DNA from: an uncultured Bacteroidales bacterium
GTDB lineage: Bacteria; Bacteroidota; Bacteroidia; Bacteroidales; Lentimicrobiaceae
Reading direction: 5' to 3'
NCBI GenBank assembly: GCA_937894795.1
Contig: CALCQV010000162.1
Span: forward strand, 1 to 53,749
Length of the DNA: 53,749 nucleotides
Part shown: positions 8,259 to 17,991 of the stretch, in pieces
How positions within the stretch are numbered: the first letter of the stretch is position 1
Layout: every line of letters begins with the position of its first letter
The notes under the pieces: model-generated
Told to the model about the DNA's origin: nothing
The model's database searches: none
What the model saw: only the letters and a program-made list of their open reading frames with translations
Position numbers and translations under genes: made by a program

Positions 8259-9583
8259 GCTTTTTGTGTGTTCACTCCAATACAGGAATAGTAGAATCCA
8301 AGTTTCTGCAATTCATTCCGGTCATAAATATTTCGACCGTCAATTACAACCGGCTTTTTAAGCAGTCTTTTCACCACATTCCAGTTGGGGAACCTGAATT
8401 CAGTCCATTCCGTTACCAGCAATAAGGCATCAGCATCCATCACCGCTTCATAGGGATCTTTGCATAATTGAATGTCATTGCCTAACCTTCGTTGGGCTTC
8501 TTCCATTGCAACGGGATCGTAAGCTTTTACCTTACATCCTCTTTCAATTAACTTTTCAATAATAACCAGTGATGGCGCTTCGCGCATATCGTCGGTCTGG
8601 GGCTTAAATGAAAGCCCCCAGAGGGCAATGGTTTTGCCATTCAGATCATTATTATAATAGGCCATCAGCTTATTGAAAAGCACTGACTTCTGATCATCAT
8701 TCACCTCTTCAACGGCCTTAAGCACTCTCATTTTATAACCCCGGTTGTCGGCTGTTTTAATCAAGGCTTTTACATCCTTAGGAAAGCATGATCCACCGTA
8801 TCCTATACCCGGGTAGATGAATTTATTGCCAATGCGCGTATCACTACCTATTCCTTTACGCACCATGTTGACATCAGCACCCACAATCTCACATAAATTG
8901 GCTATATCATTCATGAAACTGATCTTGGTAGCGAGCATTGCATTGGCTGCATATTTGGTCATTTCGGCCGATGGGACATCCATAAAGATTACCGGGTGGC
9001 CATTCAATGTGAAGGGCTTATACAGGCGGGTCATGATCTCTTCGGCAACCGGTGATTCAATGCCTACCACTATTCGGTCAGGTTTCATAAAATCATTGAT
9101 GGCATCACCCTCTTTAAGAAATTCAGGATTGGATGCTACATCAAAGCTAAGGTTCAGACCTCTCTTATTAAGTTCCTCCTGTATTACTTTTCTTACTTTT
9201 GGTGCTGTGCCAACAGGCACGGTGCTCTTGGTGGCAATCATTATATGCCTGTTCATGTGTTGACCAACCGTACGGGCTACATCAAGGACGTATTTAAGGT
9301 CAGCACTGCCATCCTCATCAGGGGGAGTGCCAACAGCTATGAATATAATGTCGGTATCATTTACACATGAGGGAAGATCAGTTGAGAAGAGCAGCCGCCC
9401 TTTTTCAACATTACGGGCTATCATTACATCGAGCCCCGGCTCATAAATAGGTGAAATACCTTTCTTAAGATTATCAATTTTATTTTTATCGATATCAACA
9501 CATACCACGTTGATTCCCACCTCTGCAAAACAAGTGCCGGTTACTAGTCCAACGTAACCGGTTCCAACTATAGTGATTTTCAT
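8255..9583 (-). CDS. ugd: UDP-glucose 6-dehydrogenase
   Basis: A 442-residue cytosolic dehydrogenase that oxidises UDP-glucose twice to UDP-glucuronate. The N-terminal Rossmann loop GTGYVG is at residues 7-12. The catalytic Cys266 sits in GIGYGGSCFPKD, and the C-terminal UDP-binding domain follows (ALWGLSFKPQTDDMREAPS). Length and motifs are typical. It is first in the minus-strand operon ugd-uxs-rfbD-GxxExxY and overlaps uxs by 4 bp. A TATATTTG -10-like element lies about 33 bp upstream. Confidence 0.95.
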   Translation of the reverse strand: MKITIVGTGYVGLVTGTCFAEVGINVVCVDIDKNKIDNLKKGISPIYEPGLDVMIARNVEKGRLLFSTDLPSCVNDTDIIFIAVGTPPDEDGSADLKYVLDVARTVGQHMNRHIMIATKSTVPVGTAPKVRKVIQEELNKRGLNLSFDVASNPEFLKEGDAINDFMKPDRIVVGIESPVAEEIMTRLYKPFTLNGHPVIFMDVPSAEMTKYAANAMLATKISFMNDIANLCEIVGADVNMVRKGIGSDTRIGNKFIYPGIGYGGSCFPKDVKALIKTADNRGYKMRVLKAVEEVNDDQKSVLFNKLMAYYNNDLNGKTIALWGLSFKPQTDDMREAPSLVIIEKLIERGCKVKAYDPVAMEEAQRRLGNDIQLCKDPYEAVMDADALLLVTEWTEFRFPNWNVVKRLLKKPVVIDGRNIYDRNELQKLGFYYSCIGVNTQKA

Positions 9584-9615
9584 ATAGATATTTGTATACT
9601 TTTTGAGTGAAACAG

Positions 9616-9623
9616 CAAATATA
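9616..9623 (-). promoter_or_regulatory. Candidate -7 element for the ugd operon
   Basis: TATATTTG on the minus strand matches TAnnTTTG and lies 33 bp before the ugd start. No TTTG is found at the proper spacing upstream, so the call is tentative. Confidence 0.35.
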
Positions 9624-9854
9624 TCAACAACAAATGAAGTAATGTACTTTTAGATCATAAAAATTTACCAATTTTCAATGTAAATGCGATCTTTTGAAAC
9701 GACATAAGAGGTTATTTATTTTCAGGGTTTCAAAAAGTACGGCTGTTATGATGGGTTTACAGGCAGATTCTGCATTCTGGTGATCAAATGATCAGGTAAA
9801 TGAAAGCAAAAATGGACTCGAAGGAAAATAAAATTAAACAAATGATTAAAATAC
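9624..9854. other. Divergent intergenic region between ugd and the efflux operon
   Basis: The stretch between the ugd -7 element and the TetR promoter is AT-rich. I see no open frame, tRNA or strong hairpin in it. A TetR operator may lie here or over the 9855-9885 promoter, but I see no clear long palindrome. Confidence 0.5.
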
Positions 9855-9885
9855 TTGATTTATACGATTTATTAAATTATCTTTG
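9855..9885 (+). promoter_or_regulatory. Bacteroidota-type promoter of the TetR/efflux operon
   Basis: TTG (9855-9857) is followed after 20 bp by TATCTTTG (9878-9885), matching the consensus. It lies 22 bp upstream of the TetR start, so the leader is very short. Confidence 0.7.
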
Positions 9886-9907
9886 TAGCCGTAAAAATTC
9901 TTAGGCC

Positions 9908-10525
9908 ATGGCAACAAAGAAAAAAGTAGAAGTGGACACATCCACTGAAGAAAAGATCAAGGAAGCAGCCCGCAAGGTGTTTTCGCAGAAGGGATACTTT
10001 GGAACACGTACAAGGGATATTGCCGATGAAGCCGGCATTAATCTGGCATTGGTGAACTATTATTTCAGGAGCAAGGAAAAGTTGTTCGACCTTGTGATGC
10101 AGGAGAAGGTTTATCAACTGTTTGGTACCATTGTACCAATTCTCATCAACGAATCACTCTCACTTGGGGTGAAGATTGAGATCATTGCCGACACGTATAC
10201 TGACATGCTTATTGAGAATCCCGATCTTCCAATAATGGTTTTCAACGAGCTTAAGCACAATCCGCATGACTTTGGCGTGAAGGTACAACTAATGCCGGCA
10301 TTGCTGGAATCAAGTTTCTTCAGGCAGATACATGCCAGGAACAAGGATATCAATCCGGTACAGTTCCTTTTATCCATTATTGGCTTGATAGTTTTCCCAT
10401 TCATTACCAAGCCCATTTTTACCAGTATTGGTGGCATTGGGAAGGAAGAATTCTATCAACTGATGAACGACAGGAAAAGATATATCCCCATATGGGTAAA
10501 CGCTATTCTCGATGCAAAGATTTAA
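9908..10525 (+). CDS. TetR/AcrR family regulator
   Basis: A 205-residue one-component regulator. Residues ~15-65 form the TetR helix-turn-helix (KIKEAARKVFSQKGYFGTRTRDIADEAGINLALVNYYFRSKEKLF). The C-terminal ligand domain is variable and does not reveal the inducer. It is the first gene of a seven-gene plus-strand cluster (regulator, TolC, HlyD, two ATPases, two permeases), the layout of YbhFSR-type drug exporters, which also have a TetR regulator (CecR/YbiH) upstream. It probably represses its own operon. Confidence 0.9.
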   Translation: MATKKKVEVDTSTEEKIKEAARKVFSQKGYFGTRTRDIADEAGINLALVNYYFRSKEKLFDLVMQEKVYQLFGTIVPILINESLSLGVKIEIIADTYTDMLIENPDLPIMVFNELKHNPHDFGVKVQLMPALLESSFFRQIHARNKDINPVQFLLSIIGLIVFPFITKPIFTSIGGIGKEEFYQLMNDRKRYIPIWVNAILDAKI

Positions 10526-10587
10526 GGGTTGATTCTACAAGTCATTTTATTTTTTATGGACGAACGACAAAGAAAAATAATACAGTC

Positions 10588-11877
10588 ATGAAGAAAACAC
10601 GAAGGAACTATCAGCTGGTCATTATACTGATAATGGTGTTTTGCAGCTTAACGGCTTTTGCTCAGGGTAATAAGTTGACACTTGAGCAGAGTCATGAACT
10701 TGCCAGAGTGAATTATCCGCTCATTAAAAGTCTTGATTTGATAAAGCAGAGTGGAGAATACTCAGTAAACAACGTAAAATCAGGATACTTGCCATCTATA
10801 TCCATCAATGGCCAGTATACTTATCAGTCGGATGTCACAAAATTGCCCATCACTATTCCAAACATGACGATTCCTGAGATCGACAAGAACCAGTATAAAG
10901 TGTATGTGGATATTACTCAGACACTATACGACGGTGGAGTGCTGAATACACAAAGAAAGGCCCAGGAGATACAGCAAGAGATTGAAAATCAAAGTACTGA
11001 GGTTGAGCTTTACAAACTCGGGGAGCGTATAAACCAACTTTACTTTGGTGTCCTGCTGTATAATGGTCAGATTGAGCAAACGAGATTGATGAGGAAGGAT
11101 ATTACAGCAGGATTGGAAAAGACAGAGGCTGCCTATGCCAATGGAATAGTATTGAAAAGCAATGTGGATGCACTGAAAGCCGAGCTTCTTAAAATTGATC
11201 AGCACCTGGTGGAGTTGACTTCAGGCAGAAAAGCATTTCTTGGGATGTTGTCTATGTTCATAAACCTACCATTGGATGAGCAAACAGAATTGGAGATACC
11301 CGGGGATGTTGAAATAACAAAAGAAATCAACCGTCCGGAGTTGAATCTCTTCAACACTCGCATCGCGAGTACTTTGGTACAATCGAAAGCTATAACTGCA
11401 AGGAATCTGCCCAAAGTAAACCTGTTTTTTCAAGGAGGTTACGGATCACCGGCTCTGAATATGCTGGAACCTGATGCTGATACTTACTATATTACAGGTG
11501 TAAGATTAGCCTATCCTCTAACCGGCTTTTACAATAAGCACAGAGAAAAGTCTATCAATGCCATTTCAAGGCAACAGATTGAATTGCAACGCGAAACCTT
11601 CCTTTTCAATACTAACTTGCAGGTTACTCAACAGAATGCCGAATTGGATAAGATTCAGCAGTTAATAAATACCGACAATGAAATTGTATCATTGAGAGAG
11701 AGCATTAGAACGGCGGCATTGGCACAATTGGAAAATGGTGTAATAACCAGTGCCGACTATCTGCGCGAAGTAACGGCAGCCGACAATGCACGGCAAGCGA
11801 AAGTCATACATGAGATACAGAGACTCATGGCACAACATAATCATCAGTTAATAACCGGAACACAATCAACTAAATAA
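10588..11877 (+). CDS. TolC-family outer membrane efflux protein
   Basis: Starting at the ATG at 10588 gives a clean signal peptide (about 25 residues, ending LTAFAQ) and a 429-residue protein. The open frame could be extended 32 codons to 10492, but that would put a charged, overlapping N-terminus before the signal. The mature part begins KLTLEQSHELARVNYP, typical of OEP repeats, and has long helical segments with a second repeat in the C-terminal half. It would form the outer membrane duct for the inner-membrane ABC exporter encoded downstream. Its stop overlaps the next start (TAATG). Confidence 0.88.
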   Translation: MKKTRRNYQLVIILIMVFCSLTAFAQGNKLTLEQSHELARVNYPLIKSLDLIKQSGEYSVNNVKSGYLPSISINGQYTYQSDVTKLPITIPNMTIPEIDKNQYKVYVDITQTLYDGGVLNTQRKAQEIQQEIENQSTEVELYKLGERINQLYFGVLLYNGQIEQTRLMRKDITAGLEKTEAAYANGIVLKSNVDALKAELLKIDQHLVELTSGRKAFLGMLSMFINLPLDEQTELEIPGDVEITKEINRPELNLFNTRIASTLVQSKAITARNLPKVNLFFQGGYGSPALNMLEPDADTYYITGVRLAYPLTGFYNKHREKSINAISRQQIELQRETFLFNTNLQVTQQNAELDKIQQLINTDNEIVSLRESIRTAALAQLENGVITSADYLREVTAADNARQAKVIHEIQRLMAQHNHQLITGTQSTK

Positions 11878-12779
11878 TGACTGAAATGAAAAAAACAGCA
11901 CTTATATGCATGCTCGCGATAGGCGTAATGGCTTGTAACAGGAACAGCAACCAATTTGATGCATCAGGTACATTTGAAGCCGAAGAAACCATTATCTCAG
12001 CTGAAGTAAATGGAATTATTACAGCACTGAACCTGGAAGAAGGTACTACCCTTAAAGCAGGCGATATTATTGGCTATATTGACAGTACACAGTTGGTGCT
12101 CAAGAAAAAGCAATTGCAATCGCAGATCAGGGCTGTACTGAGCAAAAATCCTGACGTACAGGCACAATTGTCGGCTATACAGCAACAACTAAAGCAGGCA
12201 CGACATGAACAATCAAGAATTGAAAACTTGCTCAAAGCCGGGGCCGCAACTCAAAAACAGATGGATGATGTTAACGCGCAGGTATCTATTCTTTCAAGTC
12301 AGACTGAAGCTTTACGTTCATCCCTGCAAATTACTTCAGCCAGCTTAAATGAGGAGACCAATCCCCTTAAGATTCAAATAGAACAGATTAATGATCAGCT
12401 TGATAACTGCACGCTGGTAAATCCCGTTTCAGGGACTGTCCTTACCCAATATTCCAGAGTAAATGAGATGGCAACTGCAGGTAAACCATTATATAAGATA
12501 GCCGATCTTGCGCACCTGACTCTCAGAGCATATATAACAGGCAACCAATTGCCTTCCATTAAATTGAACCAGAGTGTAAGGGTGTTTGTAGATGATACGA
12601 AAGAAGGATACAAGGAGTATAGCGGTACCGTTGACTGGATTAGCGAAAAATCAGAATTTACCCCTAAAACAATACAAACAAAGGAAGAACGTGCAAATCT
12701 GGTATATGCAGTTAAGATAAGGGTTCCAAATGATGGATACCTTAAAATTGGCATGTATGGAGAGGTAAAGTTCAAATAA
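11877..12779 (+). CDS. HlyD-family periplasmic adaptor, lipoprotein
   Basis: A 300-residue membrane-fusion protein. The N-terminus has a lipoprotein signal with lipobox VMAC, so it is probably lipid-anchored rather than spanning. A barrel-sandwich half (ISAEVNGIITALNLEEGTTLKAGDIIGYID) is followed by a coiled-coil hairpin rich in Gln (~70-155), the second lipoyl half (CTLVNPVSGTVLTQYSRVNEMATAGKPLYKIADL) and a beta-barrel. It resembles YbhG of the YbhFSR system and would join the TolC-like duct to the ABC-2 permeases. Translation may start at 11877 or 9 bp later. Confidence 0.88.
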   Translation: MTEMKKTALICMLAIGVMACNRNSNQFDASGTFEAEETIISAEVNGIITALNLEEGTTLKAGDIIGYIDSTQLVLKKKQLQSQIRAVLSKNPDVQAQLSAIQQQLKQARHEQSRIENLLKAGAATQKQMDDVNAQVSILSSQTEALRSSLQITSASLNEETNPLKIQIEQINDQLDNCTLVNPVSGTVLTQYSRVNEMATAGKPLYKIADLAHLTLRAYITGNQLPSIKLNQSVRVFVDDTKEGYKEYSGTVDWISEKSEFTPKTIQTKEERANLVYAVKIRVPNDGYLKIGMYGEVKFK

Positions 12780-12801
12780 GGAACAGGCAAATTTTTAAGC
12801 A

Positions 12802-13716
12802 ATGGAAGCAGTTGTAGTTAAAGGGATAAGCAAGCATTACGGTAAGGATAGGTTTGTTGCTGTCGACAATGTTTCGTTTACAGTCAATAAGGGCGAGATA
12901 TTTGGTATAATTGGACCTGATGGAGCTGGAAAAACAAGCCTGTTCAGGGTGCTGACTACCTTATTGTTACCTGATGGTGGAGAGGCCATGGTTGATGGAT
13001 TGGATGTTGTGAAAGATTTTAAGCAAATAAGGCAGACCATAGGGTATATGCCCGGTAAGTTCTCTTTGTATCAGGATCTAACGGTAGAAGAAAATCTGAA
13101 CTTCTTTGCAACGGTATTTAAAACCACCATCAAGGAGAATTACCACCTGATCAAGGACATATATGTTCAGCTTGAACCATTTAAGGACAGGAGAGCCGGG
13201 AAATTATCGGGCGGTATGAAGCAAAAGCTGGCATTAAGTTGTGCCCTTATACACAAGCCAACTGTATTATTTCTTGATGAGCCAACTACAGGAGTAGACC
13301 CCGTATCAAGGAAGGAATTCTGGCAAATGCTTAAAAAATTAAAGAATGAAGGGATCACTATATTGGTATCAACACCCTACATGGATGAAGCTACCCTGTG
13401 CGACAGGATAGCATTGATGCAAAAATCAGAAATACTGGCCATTGAAACGCCACAGGCAATAATTGATTCCTTTCCAAAGGAACTATATAAGGCCAAATCA
13501 GTAAGTACACCGGCACTGTTGAATGATATTAAGGCATGGTCAGATGATATCTATGCATATCCTTTTGGTGAAAACGTTCATTTTACTTTTCAGAAGGAAA
13601 GTATAAATGTGGAGGAGCTGAGAACCTATCTTTATGAAAAAGAGCATCATAACCTAGAGATGGAACCTGATATTCCCTCAATAGAAGACTGTTTTATCCA
13701 TTTGTTAAGAGCCTGA
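12802..13716 (+). CDS. ABC exporter ATPase, YbhF N-half-like
   Basis: A 304-residue ATPase. Walker A is GPDGAGKTS (38-46), the signature is the canonical LSGGM (135-139) and Walker B is VLFLDE (155-160). The switch (H-loop) His is replaced: the sequence reads VSTPYMDEA, with Pro192 where His is expected. In E. coli the matching domain is the N-terminal half of the fused YbhF, which I recall also lacks this His. A ~60-residue C-terminal extension follows the fold. It lies 4 bp before the second ATPase, and the two probably form a heterodimer. Confidence 0.9.
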   Translation: MEAVVVKGISKHYGKDRFVAVDNVSFTVNKGEIFGIIGPDGAGKTSLFRVLTTLLLPDGGEAMVDGLDVVKDFKQIRQTIGYMPGKFSLYQDLTVEENLNFFATVFKTTIKENYHLIKDIYVQLEPFKDRRAGKLSGGMKQKLALSCALIHKPTVLFLDEPTTGVDPVSRKEFWQMLKKLKNEGITILVSTPYMDEATLCDRIALMQKSEILAIETPQAIIDSFPKELYKAKSVSTPALLNDIKAWSDDIYAYPFGENVHFTFQKESINVEELRTYLYEKEHHNLEMEPDIPSIEDCFIHLLRA

Positions 13717-13719
13717 GCC

Positions 13720-14460
13720 ATGAAAGAGGAAGTAATAATTACCGAAGGACTGACCAAGAAGTTTGGCAATTTCACAGCAGTTGACAATATTACATTTACT
13801 GTTAACAAAGGAGAGATATTTGGCTTTCTGGGGGCTAATGGAGCCGGTAAAACCACAGCCATGAGAATGCTGTGCGGTTTGTCGAAGCCAACCTCAGGTA
13901 AAGCCACTGTTGCAGGCATTGATGTCTATAGCCAGGCTGAGAAGATCAAATCGAATATAGGCTACATGAGCCAGAAATTCTCACTATATGAGGATCTAAC
14001 GGTACTTGAAAACATAAAATTCTTTGGCGGCATTTATAAACTGAGTGATAGTCGCATAAAGACCAAAAGTGAGGAATTAGTTCATCGATTAAGTCTTGAA
14101 CCTCAGGCAAATAAACTTGTTGGCTCCCTGCCTCAAGGATGGAAACAGAAACTGGCATTTTCAGTAGCCATACTGCATGAACCTAAAATTGTTTTCCTGG
14201 ATGAACCCACAGGTGGAGTGGACCCGCTGGCACGCCGACAATTCTGGGATCTCATTTATGAAGCTGCTGGAAATGGTATAACCATTTTTATAACAACACA
14301 TTACATGGATGAGGCGGAGTATTGCAACAGGTTGTCGATAATGGTTGATGGCAGGATTGAAGCATTGGATTCACCTGGAGCACTCAAGCAAAAATATGAA
14401 GCCGCAAATATGGATGAGGTATTTTACCGTTTGGCCAGAGGAGCTAAAAGAGCCGAGTAA
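13720..14460 (+). CDS. ABC exporter ATPase, YbhF C-half-like
   Basis: A 246-residue ATPase. Walker A is GANGAGKTT (38-46), Walker B VFLDEP (158-163), and the H-loop His194 is intact in ITTHYMDEAEYC. The signature is degenerate: SLPQGW (136-141) stands in place of LSGGQ. This is the reverse of the partner encoded just upstream, which keeps LSGGM but lacks the His. Together they would form one canonical and one non-canonical ATP site. The pairing matches the two halves of YbhF-type proteins, here encoded by separate genes. Confidence 0.9.
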   Translation: MKEEVIITEGLTKKFGNFTAVDNITFTVNKGEIFGFLGANGAGKTTAMRMLCGLSKPTSGKATVAGIDVYSQAEKIKSNIGYMSQKFSLYEDLTVLENIKFFGGIYKLSDSRIKTKSEELVHRLSLEPQANKLVGSLPQGWKQKLAFSVAILHEPKIVFLDEPTGGVDPLARRQFWDLIYEAAGNGITIFITTHYMDEAEYCNRLSIMVDGRIEALDSPGALKQKYEAANMDEVFYRLARGAKRAE

Positions 14461-14485
14461 GTAAACGCTTAATAAACTGATCATT

Positions 14486-15604
14486 ATGAAACAATTTGGC
14501 GCATTTGTAAAAAAAGAATTTGCTCATGTATTCCGTGACCGCAGAACCTTGCTTATACTGTTTGGAATGCCCATAATGCAAATACTGATTTTTGGATTTG
14601 CACTGTCGAATGAAATAAAAAACACTCAACTGGTCGTGATTGATAAGGCTAAGGACCAGGCTTCACATAAACTGATAAACCGAATAGATGCAAGCAGCTA
14701 TTTCGAAGTGAGCAATATAATGCTGGAAGAGAAGGATATTGAAGAAGTGTTCGAAAAAGGCAAACTTAAATTAGTATTGATCATACCTGCAGAATTTAAC
14801 CTTATGCTGGCACATGATAAAAAGGCATCTGTTCAATTGATTGCGGATGCATCTGATCCGAATACAGCAAATCTGTTAAAAAACTATCTGGCAGCCATTC
14901 TTCAGGATTATCAAGCCGAATTAAATGGAATAGGTAATGGTATAGGCACAGAATCCATAAATATAGTGCCACAAACCCGGATGCTCTACAATCCGCAGCT
15001 CAGGAGTGCACACAACTTTGTTCCCGGTGTAATGGCCCTGGTATTGATGTTGGTTTGTGTTATGATGACAGCCATTACTATTGTTAGGGAGAAAGAAACG
15101 GGTACCATGGAAGTTTTGCTTATTTCTCCATTCAAACCATGGTTGGTAATAATAGCCAAAGCAGTTCCTTATCTGGTACTTTCATTGGTAAATGTAACAA
15201 CCATTGTCTTATTGAGTGTATTCGTACTGCAGTTGCCGGTAAATGGCAGTCTGTTCCTGCTTTTTGCTGAGAGTACCCTGTTTATAATCACCTGTCTGGG
15301 CATTGGCATATTTATTAGCATAAAAACAAATTCGCAGCTGATAGCTATGCTCATTTCATTGATTGGAATGCTATTGCCCACAATTCTGTTTAGTGGCTTT
15401 ATGTTCCCGCTTGAGAATATGCCGGCAGTTTTGCAATGGATTGCGAACATAATACCTGCAAGATGGTACTATGTAATTGTCAAGTCAGTCATGATCAAGG
15501 GTTTGGGCTTTAGTGCCATCTATCTGGAGACATTGGCCCTGGTTGTAATTGCTGCGTTTTTCTATGCATTAAGTATTAAAAACTTTAAAGTAAGGTTGGC
15601 ATGA
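14486..15604 (+). CDS. ABC-2 type permease, YbhS-like
   Basis: A 372-residue inner-membrane protein. One N-terminal membrane helix (TLLILFGMPIMQILIFGFAL) precedes a large extracytoplasmic domain (~45-175), then five helices from NFVPGVMALVLMLVCVMMTAI to the C-terminus, with the REKETGTMEVLLISP coupling segment of ABC-2 exporters. The N-terminal FRDRRTLLILFGMP block is typical of YbhS/YbhR and RbbA-type permeases. It overlaps the next permease gene by 4 bp, so the two are translationally coupled and likely form the transmembrane heterodimer. Confidence 0.9.
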   Translation: MKQFGAFVKKEFAHVFRDRRTLLILFGMPIMQILIFGFALSNEIKNTQLVVIDKAKDQASHKLINRIDASSYFEVSNIMLEEKDIEEVFEKGKLKLVLIIPAEFNLMLAHDKKASVQLIADASDPNTANLLKNYLAAILQDYQAELNGIGNGIGTESINIVPQTRMLYNPQLRSAHNFVPGVMALVLMLVCVMMTAITIVREKETGTMEVLLISPFKPWLVIIAKAVPYLVLSLVNVTTIVLLSVFVLQLPVNGSLFLLFAESTLFIITCLGIGIFISIKTNSQLIAMLISLIGMLLPTILFSGFMFPLENMPAVLQWIANIIPARWYYVIVKSVMIKGLGFSAIYLETLALVVIAAFFYALSIKNFKVRLA

Positions 15605-16719
15605 GGACACTACTATTTCTACTGCAGAAAGAATTTAAGCAGATATACAGATATAAGGCAATGGTAAGAATCATCATCGGGATGCCTATTATGCAATTAT
15701 TACTTCTGCCACTTGCCGCCGATTATGAAATAAAGAATATTAACCTGGCGGTTGTGGACAATGATCATTCAACTTATTCCCAGCAGCTTGTATCAACAAT
15801 AATTGGTTCAGGATATTTCAGACTTGCCGAGTACAACCAGTCGTACAAGAAGTCATTGAAACTCATTGAATCTGATAAGGCTGACCTGATACTTGAAATA
15901 CCCGAAGGCTTTGAAAGAAACCTTGTGCGTGAAAACAAGGATCAGGTATTGGTTGCTGTGAATGCCATCAATGGTACGAAAGCAAACATTGGGGCTTCGT
16001 ACCTGAATAACATCATAAAGAACTATAACCAGTCACTCCGGATGAAACTTGTTACTTCCAACCAGGGAAATCAGGCTATTGCTATTGATTTGGTCAACTC
16101 CAACTGGTATAATCCTGAAATGGACTACAAGTCATTTATGGTTCCCGGCATACTGGCGCTGCTGGTAACTATTATAGGAGGCTTTCTTGCTGCGCTCAAC
16201 ATTGTGAGGGAAAAGGAAATAGGCACAATAGAACAGATAAACGTTACACCTGTCAGGAAGTCGTACTTCATCTTGGGAAAGCTTATACCATTCTGGGTAA
16301 TAGGCAATGTTGTATTTACCATTGGACTAGTACTTTCATGGTTGGTTTATGGCATTGTACCTGCCGGTAACTTACTTGTTTTATACAGTTTTATATGGGT
16401 TTATTTGCTGGCGGTATTAGGATTAGGATTACTTATTTCCACTTATTGTGAAACACAACAGCAGGCCATGTTCATCAACTTCTTCTTTATCATGATATTC
16501 ATACTGCTGGGAGGACTTTTTACCAGCATTGACAGTATGCCGGGCTGGGCAAAGATCATTGCAAGGATCAATCCGGTGAGTTACATTATTGATGTATTCA
16601 GGATGATAATTTTAAAAGGCAGCGGATTCAAAGACATATTGCCTCACATTGGAATAATATCATTCATGGCACTCTTGTTAAATAGTTGGGCCATCAAGAA
16701 TTACAGAAAAACATCATGA
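15601..16719 (+). CDS. ABC-2 type permease, YbhR-like
   Basis: A 372-residue paralogue of the preceding permease with the same topology: an N-terminal helix (IIIGMPIMQLLLLPLAADYEI), an extracytoplasmic domain, then five helices beginning FMVPGILALLVTIIGGFLAAL and the REKEIGTIEQINVTP loop. It is the last gene of the TetR-TolC-HlyD-ATPase-ATPase-permease operon. The complete set predicts a tripartite exporter for drugs or lipophilic compounds. The substrate is not readable from sequence. Confidence 0.9.
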   Translation: MRTLLFLLQKEFKQIYRYKAMVRIIIGMPIMQLLLLPLAADYEIKNINLAVVDNDHSTYSQQLVSTIIGSGYFRLAEYNQSYKKSLKLIESDKADLILEIPEGFERNLVRENKDQVLVAVNAINGTKANIGASYLNNIIKNYNQSLRMKLVTSNQGNQAIAIDLVNSNWYNPEMDYKSFMVPGILALLVTIIGGFLAALNIVREKEIGTIEQINVTPVRKSYFILGKLIPFWVIGNVVFTIGLVLSWLVYGIVPAGNLLVLYSFIWVYLLAVLGLGLLISTYCETQQQAMFINFFFIMIFILLGGLFTSIDSMPGWAKIIARINPVSYIIDVFRMIILKGSGFKDILPHIGIISFMALLLNSWAIKNYRKTS

Positions 16720-16997
16720 AGGCAGGTCTGTAGATATGGCTATTGGTACGAATTATTAACATTTTTTGGTTGCTAATTAAATTTATAAATGTAATCTCTG
16801 TCCATAGATTTTATCTAATTTAGCACTTCAAAGCTAGGAAAGCCTATAATGGAATTATACGGGATGAGACGAAAATACGATTCTGTAGATGTACCTTGTC
16901 AGTTAATTAAAAACAGTTCCTGCACTTAAACTGAAAGTGATTATGTCACAATTAGTTAATGCTAATCACACATAGTTAAACATTAATCTTCAATGAA

Positions 16998-17987
16998 ATG
17001 AGAAACAAAAACCAGCGTTTTGCATTACTATTGGCAGGTTTACTCTCAATTGTGATGATTGTAAACCTATCATGTAGCAACAGGGAGAGTAAATCAGTAC
17101 GTCAGGCTGATGGAACCATAAAGGGAACCATATCCATTTCAGGGGCATTTGCCTTATATCCGATGGCAGTTTTATGGGCTGAGGAATTCCAGAAACTGAA
17201 TCCTGATGTTAGGATAGATATTTCAGCAGGAGGAGCTGGAAAAGGAATGACAGATGCACTTTCACAGATGGTTGACCTTGGTATGTTCTCAAGGGAAGTT
17301 ACTCCCGAAGAACAGGCCAAAGGGGCATGGTATATTGCAGTGGCAAAAGATGCGGTGGTTGGCACCTATAATCCGGCAAATGAATCAGCAGACCTTATAG
17401 CACAGCATGGAATATCAAAAGAGATGCTCATGGATATATACCTGAACCAAAAAGTAAAAACATGGGGAGATCTCTATAAAACAGGTGATAAAACGAAGTT
17501 AAATGCCTATACAAGATCTGACGCCTGTGGGGCTGCTGAAATGTGGGGCAAATACCTTGGAAGTAATCAGGAATCATTGAAAGGAGTAGGAGTCTTTGGG
17601 GATCCCGGCATAGCTGATGCTGTTAAGAATGACAAATCAGGCTTGGGCTATAACAATGTCAATTATGCATTTGATATGAATACCAGGAAACCATACTCCG
17701 GCATTGCCATTGTGCCGATTGATCTGAACAATGATGGAACAATAAGCGAAGATGAACGTTTGTACGACTCATTGGATGATATTATGGACGCCATTAGTTC
17801 AGGAAAATATCCTTCACCTCCTGCACGTGATCTCTACTTTGTTTCAAAAGGGAAACCAACAAATATTGCAGTGCTTGCTTTTCTTGAATGGATAGTAACT
17901 GACGGACAGAAATTTGTACACAATGCGGGATATGTCAACCTTACGGACGAAAAAGTCAAGAGTGAACTACAAAAGCTTTCAAAGTAA
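16998..17987 (+). CDS. pstS: Phosphate ABC transporter substrate-binding protein
   Basis: A 329-residue lipoprotein. The signal ends in the lipobox NLSC (Cys about residue 26). The mature part has the phosphate-binding blocks ISGAFALYPMAVLWAEEFQ and DISAGGAGKGMTDALSQ followed by DLGMFSRE, as in PstS-type PBP_like_2 proteins. The upstream ATG at 16993 is out of frame, so 16998 is the start. It heads the pstSCAB operon. The 278-bp gap before it holds no gene; I see no clear promoter, though a TAATTTAG box near 16823 is a weak candidate. A phosphate-starvation response is expected from the family but not shown here. Confidence 0.92.
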   Translation: MRNKNQRFALLLAGLLSIVMIVNLSCSNRESKSVRQADGTIKGTISISGAFALYPMAVLWAEEFQKLNPDVRIDISAGGAGKGMTDALSQMVDLGMFSREVTPEEQAKGAWYIAVAKDAVVGTYNPANESADLIAQHGISKEMLMDIYLNQKVKTWGDLYKTGDKTKLNAYTRSDACGAAEMWGKYLGSNQESLKGVGVFGDPGIADAVKNDKSGLGYNNVNYAFDMNTRKPYSGIAIVPIDLNNDGTISEDERLYDSLDDIMDAISSGKYPSPPARDLYFVSKGKPTNIAVLAFLEWIVTDGQKFVHNAGYVNLTDEKVKSELQKLSK

Positions 17988-17991
17988 GGAT

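Noticed and set aside
8817..9263. 148-codon plus-strand open frame inside ugd
   Set aside because: Antisense to a well-supported gene; composition follows the ugd codons.
16845..16859. TATAAT-GGA-ATTATA hairpin in the pstS leader, considered as part of a riboswitch
   Set aside because: The flanking bases do not match any riboswitch family that I can recall, and the stem is only 6 bp of A/T.
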